Below are positions 22,290-33,739 of a DNA stretch of 64,000 nt, in pieces. The position numbers were made by a program, and so were the translations under genes. The notes beneath the pieces were generated by a model. It saw nothing but the letters and a program-made list of their open reading frames with translations, did no database searches and was not told the DNA's origin. Origin of the DNA: Theropithecus gelada (lineage: Eukaryota > Chordata > Mammalia > Primates > Cercopithecidae); contig NC_037689.1 of assembly GCF_003255815.1 (NCBI RefSeq), positions 148,041,194 through 148,105,193 of the forward strand, in the 5' to 3' direction. The number at the start of each line of letters is the position of its first letter. Positions within the stretch are counted from its first letter, which is position 1.

Positions 22290-22800
22290 AGTCAAGAGAA
22301 ATGAAAATAAATGTCTGCACAGAAACATGTACAGGAATGTTCACAGCAGAATGTTCATAAGAGCCAAAAGGTGGAAACCATCCAAATGACCATCGACAGG
22401 TGGCTACATGAACAAAATGTGGTCTATGCATATAATGGAATATTATTCAGCCATTAAAAGGAAGGAAAATTTGACACATGCTGCAACTTTGATGAACCTT
22501 GAAAACATTATGTTAAGTGAAAGAAGCCAGACATGAAAGTCCACACATATTCAATTCAACTCATTTTAAAGTCCAGAATAGGCAAATCCATAGAGAAAGA
22601 AAGTAGATGAGCAGTTACCAGTGGCTGGAGGTACAGGAAGTGATAACTAAACTGTACAGGGTTTCTTTTAAAGATTACAAAAATGTTCTAAGATTGTAGC
22701 AGTGGTTGCACAACTCTGTGAATATACTAAAGACCATTGAATTGTACACTTCAGATGGGTGAATTGTATGTTATGTGACTTCTATCTCAACAAAACTATT
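22290..22800 (+). mobile_element. Old L1 (L1M-type) 3' end
   Basis: Contains GTTCACAGCAGAATGTTCATAA, ATTCAGCCATTAAAAGGAAGG, GAAAGAAGCCAGACATGAAAG and TGTACACTTCAGATGGGTGAATTGTATG, the standard L1M 3' order. Confidence 0.85.
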
Positions 22801-22869
22801 TCTAAAAAATTGAAAATGTTATGTTGCTTTAAATAAGATGATCATCAAAAAAAATAAAATAAATGTCCT

Positions 22870-24085
22870 TTCCCATCAAATTACATTTTGAAAAGAGGAA
22901 TCAGTACGTGTAAAGCCTGAAGAACAGTGCTCAATAACACTAGCTGTTCTCCTCCCCTGTAACACTCACCATTATGTGTGGGGCATGTTCTACAAGTTCA
23001 CCCATGAGAGGATGTGAATGCGGAGCCCAGGCACCTGGTTCCCCAGCTCTGGGCATGGCCTGGTACTGACTGGGCTGTAACGAACAAGGTGGGAATCTTG
23101 GCTCAGAGGGAGCCCCTGGTTTGAGGGGGCAGAAGCCCACAAAAGAAGGGAGGGCAATGTGGGTCGAGGGAGGTTCACCGGAGCACCTGATTTAGAAAAC
23201 CTGCTCCACATTGGCTAGCATCAAAACCAAGTTTTCTGTGCACAGATGACCACATTGACCTCTTTTCCTCTTGCTTCCTTCTCCAGCTTTCCAGGACCAC
23301 ACCAAGGTTTGTCTGACCCTGGAAGCAGAACTCCCCAAGGGAAGCTGGAGGCCAATGCCAACCCCTCTCTGCCCCACCATTTTGTTTCCCAATGACCATG
23401 TCCACCTGGTGATACAAGCTGGATCCTTTGCAGTGTGAGATTGTCTCTTGGATAAGAAGCAAAATAGGAATTGAGTAGTTCCTCCCAACTCTGGCTGCCA
23501 GTCATATGAAACCTGCCTCCTTAAGCAACAAGTCCATTCCTTCTGGGGTCACAAAGTGCCAAGCAGGGCTGACAGCATGGCCTTTGCTCTTCATCTTCCA
23601 CTCCCTTTGTCTCTTTCTCAGCTTTTGCCTTCCAGACATGGCCTTCCTGGCACCTTTCCAATAGTCTGTCCCCACCATGCCCAGGGACAACCCCCACCAC
23701 CCTCATGCTGTTTTCAAATATGAGTTCACTGCTTTCATTAGCTGCCTCTTCTTTTTCTTCTTCACTGGAATAATTTGTAATTGTAAAGACAAAATGTCCT
23801 TCCTTGGGCAAAACGTTCCTCTAAAAATTTATTAGTGTGTTTTTCTCATTTACATTTCCTTGTGGGTGATATTCTATCCACAACATTCCAGAGGCAATAT
23901 TCCCTGAAATCTTCCAGAAATAACTAGAAGACTAATAACTGTTGCAGGAAGAACATAACAACAAAGATAGAATCAGCTTTTGATACCTAAAATAGGATTT
24001 GTGTCCACAACCAGAAAAGAGTCTTGAAAGCTAGGCTTTGTCTACAGATAAAAGAAAAAAGATTTTTCTTCTACATTCCATTGGT
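22870..24085. other. Intergenic, no gene recognised
   Basis: Apparently unique. Minus-strand frames up to 98 codons (23,175-23,811) have no support as genes. Confidence 0.6.
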
Positions 24086-24089
24086 TCCT

Positions 24090-24510
24090 GCAACGGTCAG
24101 GTTTATGTGTCACCTGGGCCAGACTCTAGTCCCTGGTGATTCCATCAAACACTGGTCTAGGTGTTGCCGTGGAGGCATTTTGTAGCTGTGGACTTGAAGT
24201 AAAGTAGAGACTCATCCTTGATGATGTGAGTGGGCCTCACACAATCAACTGAGAGGCCTAAAGAGCAAAGACTGAGGTTTCCCAGAGAAGAGGTAATTCT
24301 ACCCCAAGACTGCAGGGTCAGCTCCTGCCTGAGTCTTAGGCCTGCTCACCTGCCCTGCAGATTTCAGACTTGCCAGCCCCACAGTCACATAAACCAGTTT
24401 CTTAAAATCTGTCTATGTACCCCTCTATCTATATATTAATATCTATCTATCTATCTAATCTCCAATTGATTCTATTCTTTTCTCTGGGGAACCCTGACTG
24501 ATGAGATAGG
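24090..24510 (+). repeat. Unassigned old interspersed repeat
   Basis: Starts GGTTTATGTGTCACCTGGGCC and ends TTCTCTGGGGAACCCTGACTGATGAGAT, with GTGGGCCTCACACAATCA, CTCCTGCCTGAGTC and a TATC-rich segment between. I know this pattern as a common mammalian interspersed repeat but cannot name the family safely. Confidence 0.6.
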
Positions 24511-24519
24511 ACTTAATGC

Positions 24520-24835
24520 TTCAGTCTTGAGGCTGAGTTTCCAGCCTGCCTGCCTGCAAATATTGAACTTGCCTAGCCAGCAATCACATAAGCCACAATC
24601 ACATAAGCCACATCACCCAAAATCAGATAAGCTATTTCTTGTTTTTATATATATTTAACACATATACACACACATATATGTAGACACACACACACATATG
24701 TAGACACATACACATGTGTGTATATGTGTGTGTAATATGTGTGCATGTGTGTATATGTAATATATGTCTGTGTGTGTGTGTGTGTGTGTGTGTGCTTTTC
24801 TCTGGTAGAATCCTGACTGGTACATTTCCCATTAT
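24520..24835 (+). repeat. Second partial copy of the same repeat with expanded TA/TG microsatellite
   Basis: The order GCCTGCCTGCAAAT, GACTTGCC-like AACTTGCC, AATCACATAAGCCA, a TA/CA/TG-rich stretch at 24,645-24,795, then TTTTCTCTGGTAGAATCCTGACTGGTACA repeats the end of the preceding unit. Confidence 0.55.
24645..24795 (+). repeat. Compound (TA/CA/TG)n microsatellite
   Basis: Alternating purine-pyrimidine for about 150 bp, with an uninterrupted TG run at 24,769-24,794. Such runs can adopt Z-DNA. Confidence 0.93.
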
Positions 24836-25104
24836 CACATCAAGAACCAGGCCTATTTATTTATATATTAGGGTAGCAGAAACTCAGAATATGATGAAAA
24901 AGAGGTGGAAATCACTCCCTTTCTCCCCATCCTCCCATGCCACTTCAGGTCAAAGGAATGGTAGCAAAAGGGAGAAGTCCCCTGAGGGCTATATGTGCAT
25001 GAGGTGCACATTAGGAAGGTGGTTTCTTCCATCTGGAAACCTAGGAAGAGTCCTGCTTTTGGCTCGGTGCCATGTCCAGGGCTGTGGGGATGTTAAGGCC
25101 CAGA

Positions 25105-25520
25105 GTATTAGTCTGTTCTCACATTGCTACAAATAAATACCTGAGACTGGGTAATTTATAAAGAAAACAAGTCTAATTGGCTTACATTTCTGCAGGCTGT
25201 ACAGGAAGCAGAAGCAGCTCCTGCTTCTGAGGAGACCTTGGGAAACTTACAATCATGACGGAAGGGGAAGGGGAAGCAGGCACATCTTACATGACTGGAG
25301 CAGGAGCAAGAGAGAGGTGGGGAGGTGCCACATGCGTTTAAACAACCAGGTCTTGTGAGAACTCACTCACTATACAGTACCAAGGTGTGGGGAGGTGCCA
25401 AAACATTCATGAGAACTCCACCCCCATGATCCAATCACCTGCCACCAGGCCCCACCTCCAACATTGGGTATTACATTTCAACATGAGATTTGGATGGGGA
25501 CACAGAGCCAAACCAAATCA
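25105..25520 (-). mobile_element. MaLR solo LTR (MST-type)
   Basis: Same family and orientation as the LTR at 19.3 kb: GTATTAGTCTGTTCTCACATTGC at the left, GAGATTTGGATGGGGACACAGAGCCAAACC at the right. The two LTRs are not a provirus pair, because older MIR and L1 sequence lies between them. Confidence 0.88.
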
Positions 25521-25620
25521 CCCAGCAATGGCTGAGGAGGGGCTGCAGAACTAGGTGTGCAGGGAGAAGCCCCCTGGGGAAGCAGTGCAGGGAAGGGGCA
25601 CACTGACATCCAGGTATGAC

Positions 25621-26014
25621 TTTTTAAAAAAATATTGTATTGATTTTCATTTTTTTAACTTTTATTTTAAGTTCAGGGGTACATGTGCAAGTTTGTAACA
25701 TAGGTAAATTTGTGTCATGGGGGTTTGTTGTACAAATAATTTCATCACCCAGGTATTAAGCCTAGTGCCCATTAGTTATTTTTCCTGATCCTCTCCCTCC
25801 TCATACCCACCACCCTCTGAAAGGCTTCGGTGTCTGTGGTTCCCCTCTGTGTGTCCATGTTTTCTCATCATTTAGCTCCCACTTATAAGCGAGAACATGC
25901 GGTATTTGGTTTTCTGTTCCTGTGTTAGTTTGCTGAGGATAATGGCCTCCAGCTCCATCCATGTCCCTGCAGAGGACACAATCTCATTCTTTTTTATGGC
26001 TGCATAGTATTCTT
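25621..26014 (-). mobile_element. L1 3'-end fragment (primate L1)
   Basis: Reverse complement of the L1 3' UTR: TTTTAAGTTCAGGGGTACATGTGCA, TTAGCTCCCACTTATAAG, GAGAACATGCGGTATTTGG, TTTTTTATGGCTGCATAGTATTC. Confidence 0.9.
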
Positions 26015-26220
26015 GGGTGGAAATCTACAATCTCACTTAGATACTTGATATATCACAGCTACCAAACTCAGAGCCTCATGAGGGTATGGTCTTCTTCTCT
26101 TGCTAACACTCAAGGGGCAGTACTATGGTGTTTTTTCACACAGAGATGCAGATTGGCTTGCCCAAGGTCATATCACTGATAAAGGTGGAGTAGGCTCCCA
26201 TCCCCCAACTCTTAACCGCT

Positions 26221-27314
26221 GAGCAGTTTAGCTGTGGAATAGCCAAAGAGGACACCCAGATCCTCTGCTCCCCCAGGCATAGGCACTCCCACTCAGGATG
26301 TCTACCGCTGGGTGTTGCTCAAGAGGCAGAAGAGATACAGCGACAATGGTGACAACCACTCCCTCATTTAACAATAAAGAAACTGCAAAATGAAGATGCA
26401 GGGCCTCAGCAAGAGGACCTTTACATGATCCATGGCAGGCAGAGACTGCCCCCGCAAGGGAAAGCACCTTCTCTACCAGGATATGCTAGATGGGGAGTGG
26501 GCAGAAGCACAGCCAAGTTGTCCACCAAACACACTGTGCTGCTGCCAGCCCTTGGCCAAGTCAGTCTCTGCCTTGCCCCACCCTGAGATGAATGAGTAGC
26601 ATCGCCAGGCCTGGACCTTCAGAGGCCAGTGCAGATCCCACCACAGCCTGCCAGGCCTACTGTAAGGACAGCATTGCTGGGATCATTGGCGTGGGGCCGC
26701 CAGCTCAATTGGAAGAGGGCTATACAGGAGGCGCTCAGTGACTTCGACCTATCATTGGGACAGGCCCAGTTGTCTGCATTCCCGTAGGACGCTCCACAGG
26801 TGGAACACACGATAAAGTGCAGCAGGGACTCTACCAAGCCCCAGCAGGTCTACTGGCTCCTTGCTGTTAAATGCCCTTGCTCAAGGACGTCCCAGTTGGA
26901 CAGAAACTAAGCTCATATGCATGACTAGTGTTGATGGCTCTTTGACTCCTGTTCTAACCCAAACAGGCAATTCCGATGGTGCCTGGCACACACCCACACA
27001 ATCACAGTGCAGTGTGGGGAACGTGCTTGTAAATGACAGTAGGGCAGAATTCTGTTGAGATCAAAAGGGTCTGCTGCAAACCCAAATGGCAGACAGCACT
27101 AGAACATCAGAAACACTCCAGAAAGTCTCCAAAAATGCTTCTTTAAGAAGCAGATGTCTGATTCGCCCATAAAGTGGACTGGACCCCTCTGCGATTCTTC
27201 CAGGTCCCATTCCTGAATGTCTGGAAGATATGGTGGCCACAGGCTCCAAACCACCAAAGAGATTCATGTTCTGCTGGGATGAAGCTATGATGAGGACAAA
27301 GGCCTCAAACACTT
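26221..27314 (+). other. Possible decayed coding remnant, source unknown
   Basis: Just past the L1 fragment lies about 1.1 kb with fewer stops than expected. One + frame from 26,221 to 26,881 runs about 220 codons with four internal stops. A second frame from 26,816 to 27,314 runs about 165 codons with two internal stops (27,056 and 27,170) and includes the protein-like stretches GLLQTQMADSTRTSE and PKRFMFCWDEAMM. The minus strand at 27,061-27,312 is also open for 83 codons. I do not recognise a protein. Choosing the best of six frames weakens the signal, so this may be chance. A degraded retrocopy with a frameshift near 26.85 kb is the alternative. Confidence 0.25.
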
Positions 27315-27950
27315 GATGTTGGATGTTTCATTGTAATCATTGCCAACATTTTTAAACATGTAAAATATCACCTGGAAATTCTGGGTGATTTTGTCTTTGG
27401 ACTAGAGTATATTTTCCCCTGAATTTTCTCTTGATACCAGTCCTAATGCTTGCTGTTTTCTGTGTGCACACCAGGCACTGGGCCACATATTTTTAATGAG
27501 TGCCTGGTAAGGGGGAGGGGGAACTTAGAATGCCTTGCCCCTCTGCCAGCCACTTGAAGATCCTCAGAGCAGTTTTTTGATCATGGAGGAGTCCCAGGCT
27601 TGGCCTTTCTTAGTTCTGGGAAAGCGAGGGGAGAATCCCACAGAGTCTGACAAAGGCTGCCTGTCTTCAAAACTCCTGATGCACAAAGCTGAGCTGGGCT
27701 AGGCTGGGCTCCAGGTCCCAAGAGAGAGGCTCATAGGTGCCAGGGACAAGCCACTCAAGGCTTGGGGAGGGAGAGAAGCAGAGCCTGGGAACCCAGCAGG
27801 GGCAGCCCAGGGAGCGTTCCGTAATCTCTCTGGAATAACCAGAAACAAGCATGCAGCCAACTGCAGGGCCCTTAAGTCCCATTTTCCAAAACAACATCTT
27901 CAAGGCAGAAGTGTTTGGCTATTTCTTGATATTTTACATCTTCTCTGGTG
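27315..27950. other. Intergenic, no gene recognised
   Basis: Apparently unique sequence; nothing identified. Confidence 0.6.
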
Positions 27951-27954
27951 AACA

Positions 27955-28060
27955 GAGGTCCTGTGGTCCAGTAGAAAGGCGAGAGACTCTGGGTTTCAAT
28001 CACAGTTCAGTCCCTTTCTGGCTATGTGATCCTGGGCAACTTAAGTGACTCGATCAAGGC
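27955..28060 (+). repeat. MIR fragment
   Basis: GTAGAAAGGCGAGAGACTCTGGGTT followed by GGCTATGTGATCCTGGGCAACTTAA matches MIR in + orientation. Confidence 0.75.
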
Positions 28061-28204
28061 TTTCCAACTAGGAAGGACCAATCCAACAAGGAAATGTTTG
28101 AAACCAGTGCTCTTAACCACGATCCTACATTGCCAAGCAGTGACACCAGGCTGCTGTGAATGTCCAGTATCCAACTGTGGAGAAGGAACCACTTCTTACA
28201 CTAC

Positions 28205-28380
28205 ATGCCCAGGTCTGGGCTCCTCACCTGGCCAGTATTATCTCATTTAATCCCTCAACAGATCTCATTTTACAGAGGAGACACTGGAGCACAGAGACAG
28301 TAGGCGACCTGGCAAGGTCACACAGCTGAGAAGGAGCAGAGCCTGGACTCAAAACTGGATCTATCTGGCTCCAGAGCCTA
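28205..28380 (-). repeat. MIR fragment
   Basis: ATTATCTCATTTAATCC, TTTACAGAGGAGACACTGGAG, AAGGTCACACAGCTGAGAAG and ACTGGATCTATCTGGCTCCAGAGCC give the MIR reverse complement. Confidence 0.85.
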
Positions 28381-28384
28381 TAAG

Positions 28385-29165
28385 GCGATAACGATAGAGG
28401 AGGTAAAGATACACGCTGTAGGTTTCAGCAAACATTTGTTCATTTGTTAATTCATTCTTCCAGCAGAAAAATGAGATTATGGAATCAAAAAAGTGTGAGT
28501 GCCTACTCTGTTCCAGGAGCAGAGAACAGGCCTCTGGAGGTCTCAAGACAGAAAAGGAAAGGAGAGAGAAGGTGATCCAACCAATACCTTGGCAGAAACA
28601 GGGAGATGGGGTTCAGAGATTTCCATAAGACAAGAAATTGCTGGCCAGACCTTTCTCTATGGGAGCAACGCAGAGGCCTAGAGAGAAGCTGGTGATATTG
28701 GGGCACTGTTATCTTCCTGATTTCAAGTCCTCAAGAATAAGCTAATAGCAGTGACAGCAAGGCCATCCCCAAACCCCTTGGAAAATAGACACCCAATATC
28801 CCTCATAAATCTACCATTAAGCCACTCAAAAGATGAAGTCTGTGGTGCTAGGGTGGGGCCCCGGGGGTAGGACTTGTCTGAAATGCTCTGTGAACCAGGC
28901 TTTGCATGGAGAGTAGGATTATCAGATCTTCCTGGCCCTCTTTCCTGGCCTCATTATCCAGAGTTAACAGTTCTAACAGAGAGGGGAGCAACCCAGAGAG
29001 CTGACCCAGGTCAAAAGTAACAAGAGAAATGGAGGAAAAACAGGTAGAATCTTAAGGGTAGAGTATAGCCCATATCTTTAGGCTGAGTTGTCTAAGATGC
29101 TCTTCTTTATCTTTCTTTTCTTTCAATTTGATGATAATTGACTCAAATGGTTAAAATATAGGTAT
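28385..29165. other. Intergenic, no gene recognised
   Basis: Apparently unique sequence; no supported frame. Confidence 0.6.
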
Positions 29166-29170
29166 TAGGG

Positions 29171-29470
29171 GGCCAGGCGTGGTGGTTCACGCCTGTAATC
29201 CCAGCACTTTGGGAGGCCGAGGCGGGCAGATCACCTGAGGTCAGGAGTTCAAGACCAGCCTGGCCAACATGGTGAAACCCTGTCTCTACTAAAAATACAC
29301 ACACACACACAGATACACAAAAATTAGCTGGGTGTGGTAGCAGGTGCCTGTAATCCCAGCTACTTGGGAGGCTGAGGCAGGAGAATCATTTGAACCCAGG
29401 AGGCGGAGGTTGCAGTGAGCCGAGATCGCGCCATTGCACTCCAGCCTGGGCGACAGGGTGAGACTCCATT
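29171..29470 (+). mobile_element. AluS-like element
   Basis: Alu from GGCCAGGCGTGG, with a CA insertion after ACTAAAAATACA in the middle A-rich linker region. Its tail has been replaced by a TC/TA microsatellite. Confidence 0.93.
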
Positions 29471-29501
<31 letters not shown>

Positions 29502-29540
29502 GCACATATATATACACACACACATATATATATATGTATT
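29470..29540 (+). repeat. (TC)n(TA)n(CA)n microsatellite grown from an Alu tail
   Basis: TCTCTC, then TATATA, then CACACA and TATATA runs directly after the Alu body. Confidence 0.93.
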
Positions 29541-29639
29541 AGGTAGTGTGTGTGCACATGCACATCTGTGTCTGTACTTGAGTCTGTGTGATTATATGTA
29601 CATGCAAAATTCCAGGACTTTGTATAAAACCACACTTAA

Positions 29640-29916
29640 TAAATAGTGAGTGCCTATTTTGGAACAGGTCAGTACCAAAATGTAGTAGGTGTGGGAGTAA
29701 CATTGTAGGCAAGCAAACACGGCCTCAGCCCTCATGGAGGTGATAGTCTGCTGGGGAGATAGGCATTAAACAAAACACTTCCCAGAATGAGTTTGACAGT
29801 ACAAGTTTGAACAGTGCTGCAAATTTGAAATGAGGATACTCTGATGGCATACAACAGAGGTACCTGGCCAGTAGGCAGGGGGAGGTCTGAGAAGATTTTC
29901 CTGGGGAGATGGCCAT
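29640..29916 (-). repeat. L2 fragment, left part
   Basis: GTGAGTGCCTATTTTGGAACAGG, CCCTCATGGAGGTGATAGTCTGCTGGGGA and GGGAGGTCTGAGAAGATTTTCCTGGGGA follow the L2 reverse-complement order. It continues after the insert at 29,917-30,026. Confidence 0.65.
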
Positions 29917-30026
29917 CATTTGGGACTTTTTCCCCCAGCTCATGGTTGTCTCCCCGCTAGCATCTAAACTCCATGAGGGGGATACTTCATGTCTATCTTG
30001 ATCCCTGTTACTTTCCCAGCATGTAC
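29917..30026 (+). repeat. 110-bp copied fragment (copy A) inserted in L2
   Basis: Matches 31,271-31,380 without gaps, 101 of 110 bases by my count. Here it interrupts a reverse-strand L2. At 31.3 kb the same sequence sits inside a colinear + strand L2 end, so this copy is the likely daughter. Confidence 0.85.
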
Positions 30027-31060
30027 ATATAATCTAAAGGATAAGGAGGAATAATCTAGGAGATGGGAGGGACAAGTGTTTCATAACTCTTTCTGAAACA
30101 GCATGTGCAAAGGCCCTGTGGTGGGAAGGACCATGGAAAGTGTAGGAGAATGAAAGAGGAGCAGTGTGGCTGGAGCAGATAAAGTGAGGTTAAATATGGT
30201 GCAAGATGAGGCAGGATTAGATCATGCATGGCCTTGCAGACCATGGTAGGAAGTTGTTTGGGTTTTATCATAAGAGCAACTGGAAGCCTCTGAAGGATTT
30301 TAAGCAAGAAGGCATTATATAGTCAGATTTGCATATGAAAACCAGTATTATCTCTATAGTATGAAAAAAACAGAGGGAGGGGGCCAAAGTTGAAGAACAG
30401 TTCAGTTAAAAAGCTCTGGCATAGTCCTAGATAAAGACACTGGTGTCTTGGATTTGTAGGGTGGAGATGAAGAGAAGTGGGTAGATTTAACAGAAATCGA
30501 TGAGTGAAATGAACAATGTAGTCAAGAGTTGCGCAAGTAGATGAGGAAGAAAATGTATAATGGCTCCATCTGAAAAGTGGGTAGGTGTTTGTGCCCATTC
30601 ACCCACATAGATTCAGGTTTGAGGGAGAAGATCATGAGTTTGGTTTCGGTCATATTGCATTTGAGGTGCCTGCGAAAAATCACAGATGAGTTATCAGAGA
30701 AGCAGTTTGATTCATGGGCCTTGTTCCTAGAAGCATGGTTCAGACTGGAGATAAGAATTTGGGAGTCATCAGCATATAGGTGGTAGTTAAATCCCAGTGA
30801 TGATGAGATTACCTAGAGAGGAAGTGAGAAGAAAATGGAGTCTAGGAAGGAGCCTTGAACTTCCAACATCTAATGGCCCACTAGAGAAGAACCCAGCAGA
30901 ACCCCAGAAGAACCCAGAGAGGGAGAAATGTGGCTGGAGAGGAAAGGAGGAAGTAAGGAGAGTGCTATATTATGGAAACAAAGGGAAGGGGTCATTGGAT
31001 TCAAATACTCTCCAGAGGTTAAGTAAGATGAGGACTGCAAATGTCCATTGGACTTTATGA
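30027..31060 (-). repeat. L2 fragment, right part
   Basis: AATCTAAAGGATAAGGAGGA, AACAGCATGTGCAAAGGCCCTG, GTGGCTGGAGCAGATAAAGTGAG, TGCATGGCCTTGCAGACCATGGTAGGAAG and TTTTAAGCAAGAAGGCATTATA continue the same reverse-strand repeat. Similarity becomes uncertain beyond about 30.6 kb. Confidence 0.6.
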
Positions 31061-31099
31061 CACAAATGTAATATGAGCTCTTTGAGTACTAGATTGGAG

Positions 31100-31420
31100 A
31101 TGATTCCACACAGGATCTTTGAGCCTGTTAATCTCTCTGCCTGGAATGCTTTTCTATATTCTCACATTGTTGAATTCTTGGCATTAAGACAGTTTGCATG
31201 GCACCTCATTGAGGCCTTTCCTGACTCCCCAGTCTACATATTCTCCACCACATGACACCGTGTTCATCTTCATTTGGGATTTTTTCCCCTAGTTCATGGT
31301 TGTCTCCCCGCTAGCATCTAAACTCCATGAGGGTGATGCTTTATGTCTGTCTTGATCCCTGATACTTCCCCAGCATGTACAACAGTTCCTGGCACACATT
31401 AGATTCACAAACATAATGTT
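31100..31420 (+). repeat. L2 3' end, containing the parental copy B (31,271-31,380)
   Basis: CTCTGCCTGGAATGCTTTTC, GAGGCCTTTCCTGACTCCCC, CTAAACTCCATGAGGGTGATG, TTGATCCCTGATACTTCCCCAGC and CAGTTCCTGGCACACATTAGATTC follow the + strand L2 3' end. Confidence 0.8.
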
Positions 31421-31779
31421 AGGGGTGACCCAACGCACAGGTGTAAAGATTGGGCATGACCTCCATTCCTGAGTAAGCACATGATTAATTTTCTAGGGTT
31501 CTTCCCTTACAAAGAAACCAAAACATTCAAGAAATGATTTAAAAGACTTACGAATGCTTAGAGATGACTATGAAAGCAAACGGACTCTCCTTTAACTCTC
31601 TGAGGGGCTTTCATGGGGCACAAAGTACAGACTTTGTTTGACTCTAACATGCAGAAGTAGGACCAGTGGAGAAAATTTTTCCAGGAGGACTTCCTAATGA
31701 TAAGAGATTCCTGAAAATGGCAATCCCTACTTCTGCTCCCAGACAAGGTTCAAAAGAGAAGAGAGAGCACCACAACAAA

Positions 31780-32665
31780 AAAAAAAAACAACCAGCCCAC
31801 TTAGCAAATGGACAAAGGATTTCATTAAACATTGCTCCAGAGAGGATATACAAATGGCCAATAAGCACACGAAAAGACGTACAATGCTACTAGTCATTAG
31901 GGAAATGCAAATCAAAACCACAATGAGATACCATTTCACACCCATTTGGATGACTTATTTAAAAAAGAAAAAGAAAAAGAAAAAGAAAAGCAAGTGTTGG
32001 CAAGGATGTACATGAATTAGAATGCTTGTACATTGCTGGCAGGAATGCAAAATGGTGCAGCCATTGTAGGGAAACAGTTTGGTGATTCCTCAATAAGTTA
32101 AACAGAATTAACTTATGACCCAATAATTCTACTCTTAGGTATATACCCAATAGAATCACAAACAAGTATGTCAACAAAAACTTGTATACGAATGTTCATA
32201 GCAGCATTATTCACAACTGCCGAAAGGTAGAAACAACCCGAATATTCAATAGATGAATGAATGAACAAAATGTGCTATATCCACACAAGCAAATAGTATT
32301 TAGCCATAAAAGGGAATGAAGTACTAGTATGTGCTACAATGTGGATGAACCATGGAAACATTTTGCTAAGTGAAGGAAGCCAGTTACAAAAGGCCACATT
32401 TATTTGATTTCATTTATAAGAAATATCCAGAACAGACAAAGCCATAGAGACAGTTGCCAGGGGATTAGGGGCTAAGATATAGGAAGTGACTGCTAATGGG
32501 TATATGGGGTCTTCTTTTTGGTAATAAAAGTGTTCTGGCACTAGATAATGGTGATGGCTGCACAACGTTGTGAATGTCCTAATGTCACTGAATTGTACAT
32601 CTTCAAATGGTTATGATGGCAGATTTTGGTTATGTATACTTTACCACAATAAAACGGAGATTAAG
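31780..32665 (+). mobile_element. Old L1 (L1M-type) 3' end
   Basis: GGACAAAGGATTTCATTAAAC, AATGCAAATCAAAACCACAATGAGATACCA, TTCATAGCAGCATTATTCACAA, AAGGAAGCCAGTTACAAAAGG and GAATTGTACATCTTCAAATGG are in L1 order. A small AAAAAG-repeat expansion lies at 31,961-31,989. Confidence 0.88.
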
Positions 32666-33475
32666 GAGAGATGGCCTCTTGGCAGAGGAGCTGAAGAGGG
32701 GCTTCCTAGGGGCAGGGACAGCATGAATCCTCTGTGAAGTCTTTTTCAAAGCCTGTGTTCTGCAAGAGCAGAGGCTCACCACATGTATCTTCTCTGATGG
32801 TTCCTGGTATGAAAACTTCAGGAGGCTCCCTCATCTTCCCTTGTCCCAGTCCAGGCTTCCCAGGGTATGAAGAGAAGGCCCAGTGTCTTGTCATTGAGTT
32901 AGAGCCCCAGGGTGTTGAGAACTCCTGCTGTGACCATAAGGAAATCAGGCTTCAGTTGGAAATGAGACCCGGGAGGACTTGAGAAAGATGATGATTTGCC
33001 CATGGCAGGAAGGAGAGAGATAGTCCCCTGCTGGTGGTGAGGAGAAGGCACAGTTAGCCAAGGCTAGCCAGAAGCTGACTTCTGCCACAGGCCACATTCT
33101 TGCTGTCCCCCCTCCACTCTGTTGCCACCATATCTGACTGTAGTGTCACTGCAGGTATCTTTGAAGGGGCAGTAGGAAGGGCCTCTCTCACTGCCACAGG
33201 CTTGAGAAGCCAATTGGCAGGATGGACCTCCATCAAAGAGGTAGAGTCCCTGACCATACTACCCACAAAGACCCTTCACTGCTCCCATCCCTAAGCCCTG
33301 GCCATGGGAACTTGTGAAATTGTGCTGGCCTGTATGTCCAGCTTGCTTTATGAACATGGGCAGGTTCCTTCCTCCTCCACACCCCCATGCATCAGCTTCC
33401 CCACTTAGAGATGAAGATGTTTGATTAAACTCTCAAGTTCTTAGTGGCAACACTTAGTTTGAGAGAATGGTTCTG
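32666..33475. other. Intergenic, no gene recognised
   Basis: Apparently unique sequence; no supported frame. Confidence 0.6.
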
Positions 33476-33479
33476 TTTT

Positions 33480-33735
33480 GGAGTTCTGGAGCCAGACTCT
33501 ATGGATCCAAATCCTTCTGCTACCACTTACCAACTACATGATCTCAAAGCGATTTACTTCCACTGAGCCCCAATCTACTCATTGGTAAACTGGGCGTAAT
33601 AATAAGATCTGCCCCAGAGGGTGGCTGCAAGGAACAGGTGAAATATTCCACTATAGGCAAAGCAGCTGGCCCAGTACCTGCCATGTGGTCAGTTCTCAAT
33701 GAGTGTTAGGTATTAGCATCTTATTAGCACACCGT
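33480..33735 (+). repeat. MIR, nearly full length
   Basis: GGAGTTCTGGAGCCAGACTCTATGGAT, CTACCACTTACCAACTACATGATCTCAAAGCGATT, GAGCCCCAATCTACTCATTGGTAAACTGGG and CAGTACCTGCCATGTGGTCAGTTCTCAATG are the MIR in + order. Confidence 0.88.
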
Positions 33736-33739
33736 CTTT

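Noticed and set aside
19288..25520. MST LTRs at 19.3 and 25.1 kb as the two ends of one provirus
   Set aside because: Same orientation, but an older MIR and L1M lie between and no internal sequence was recognised.
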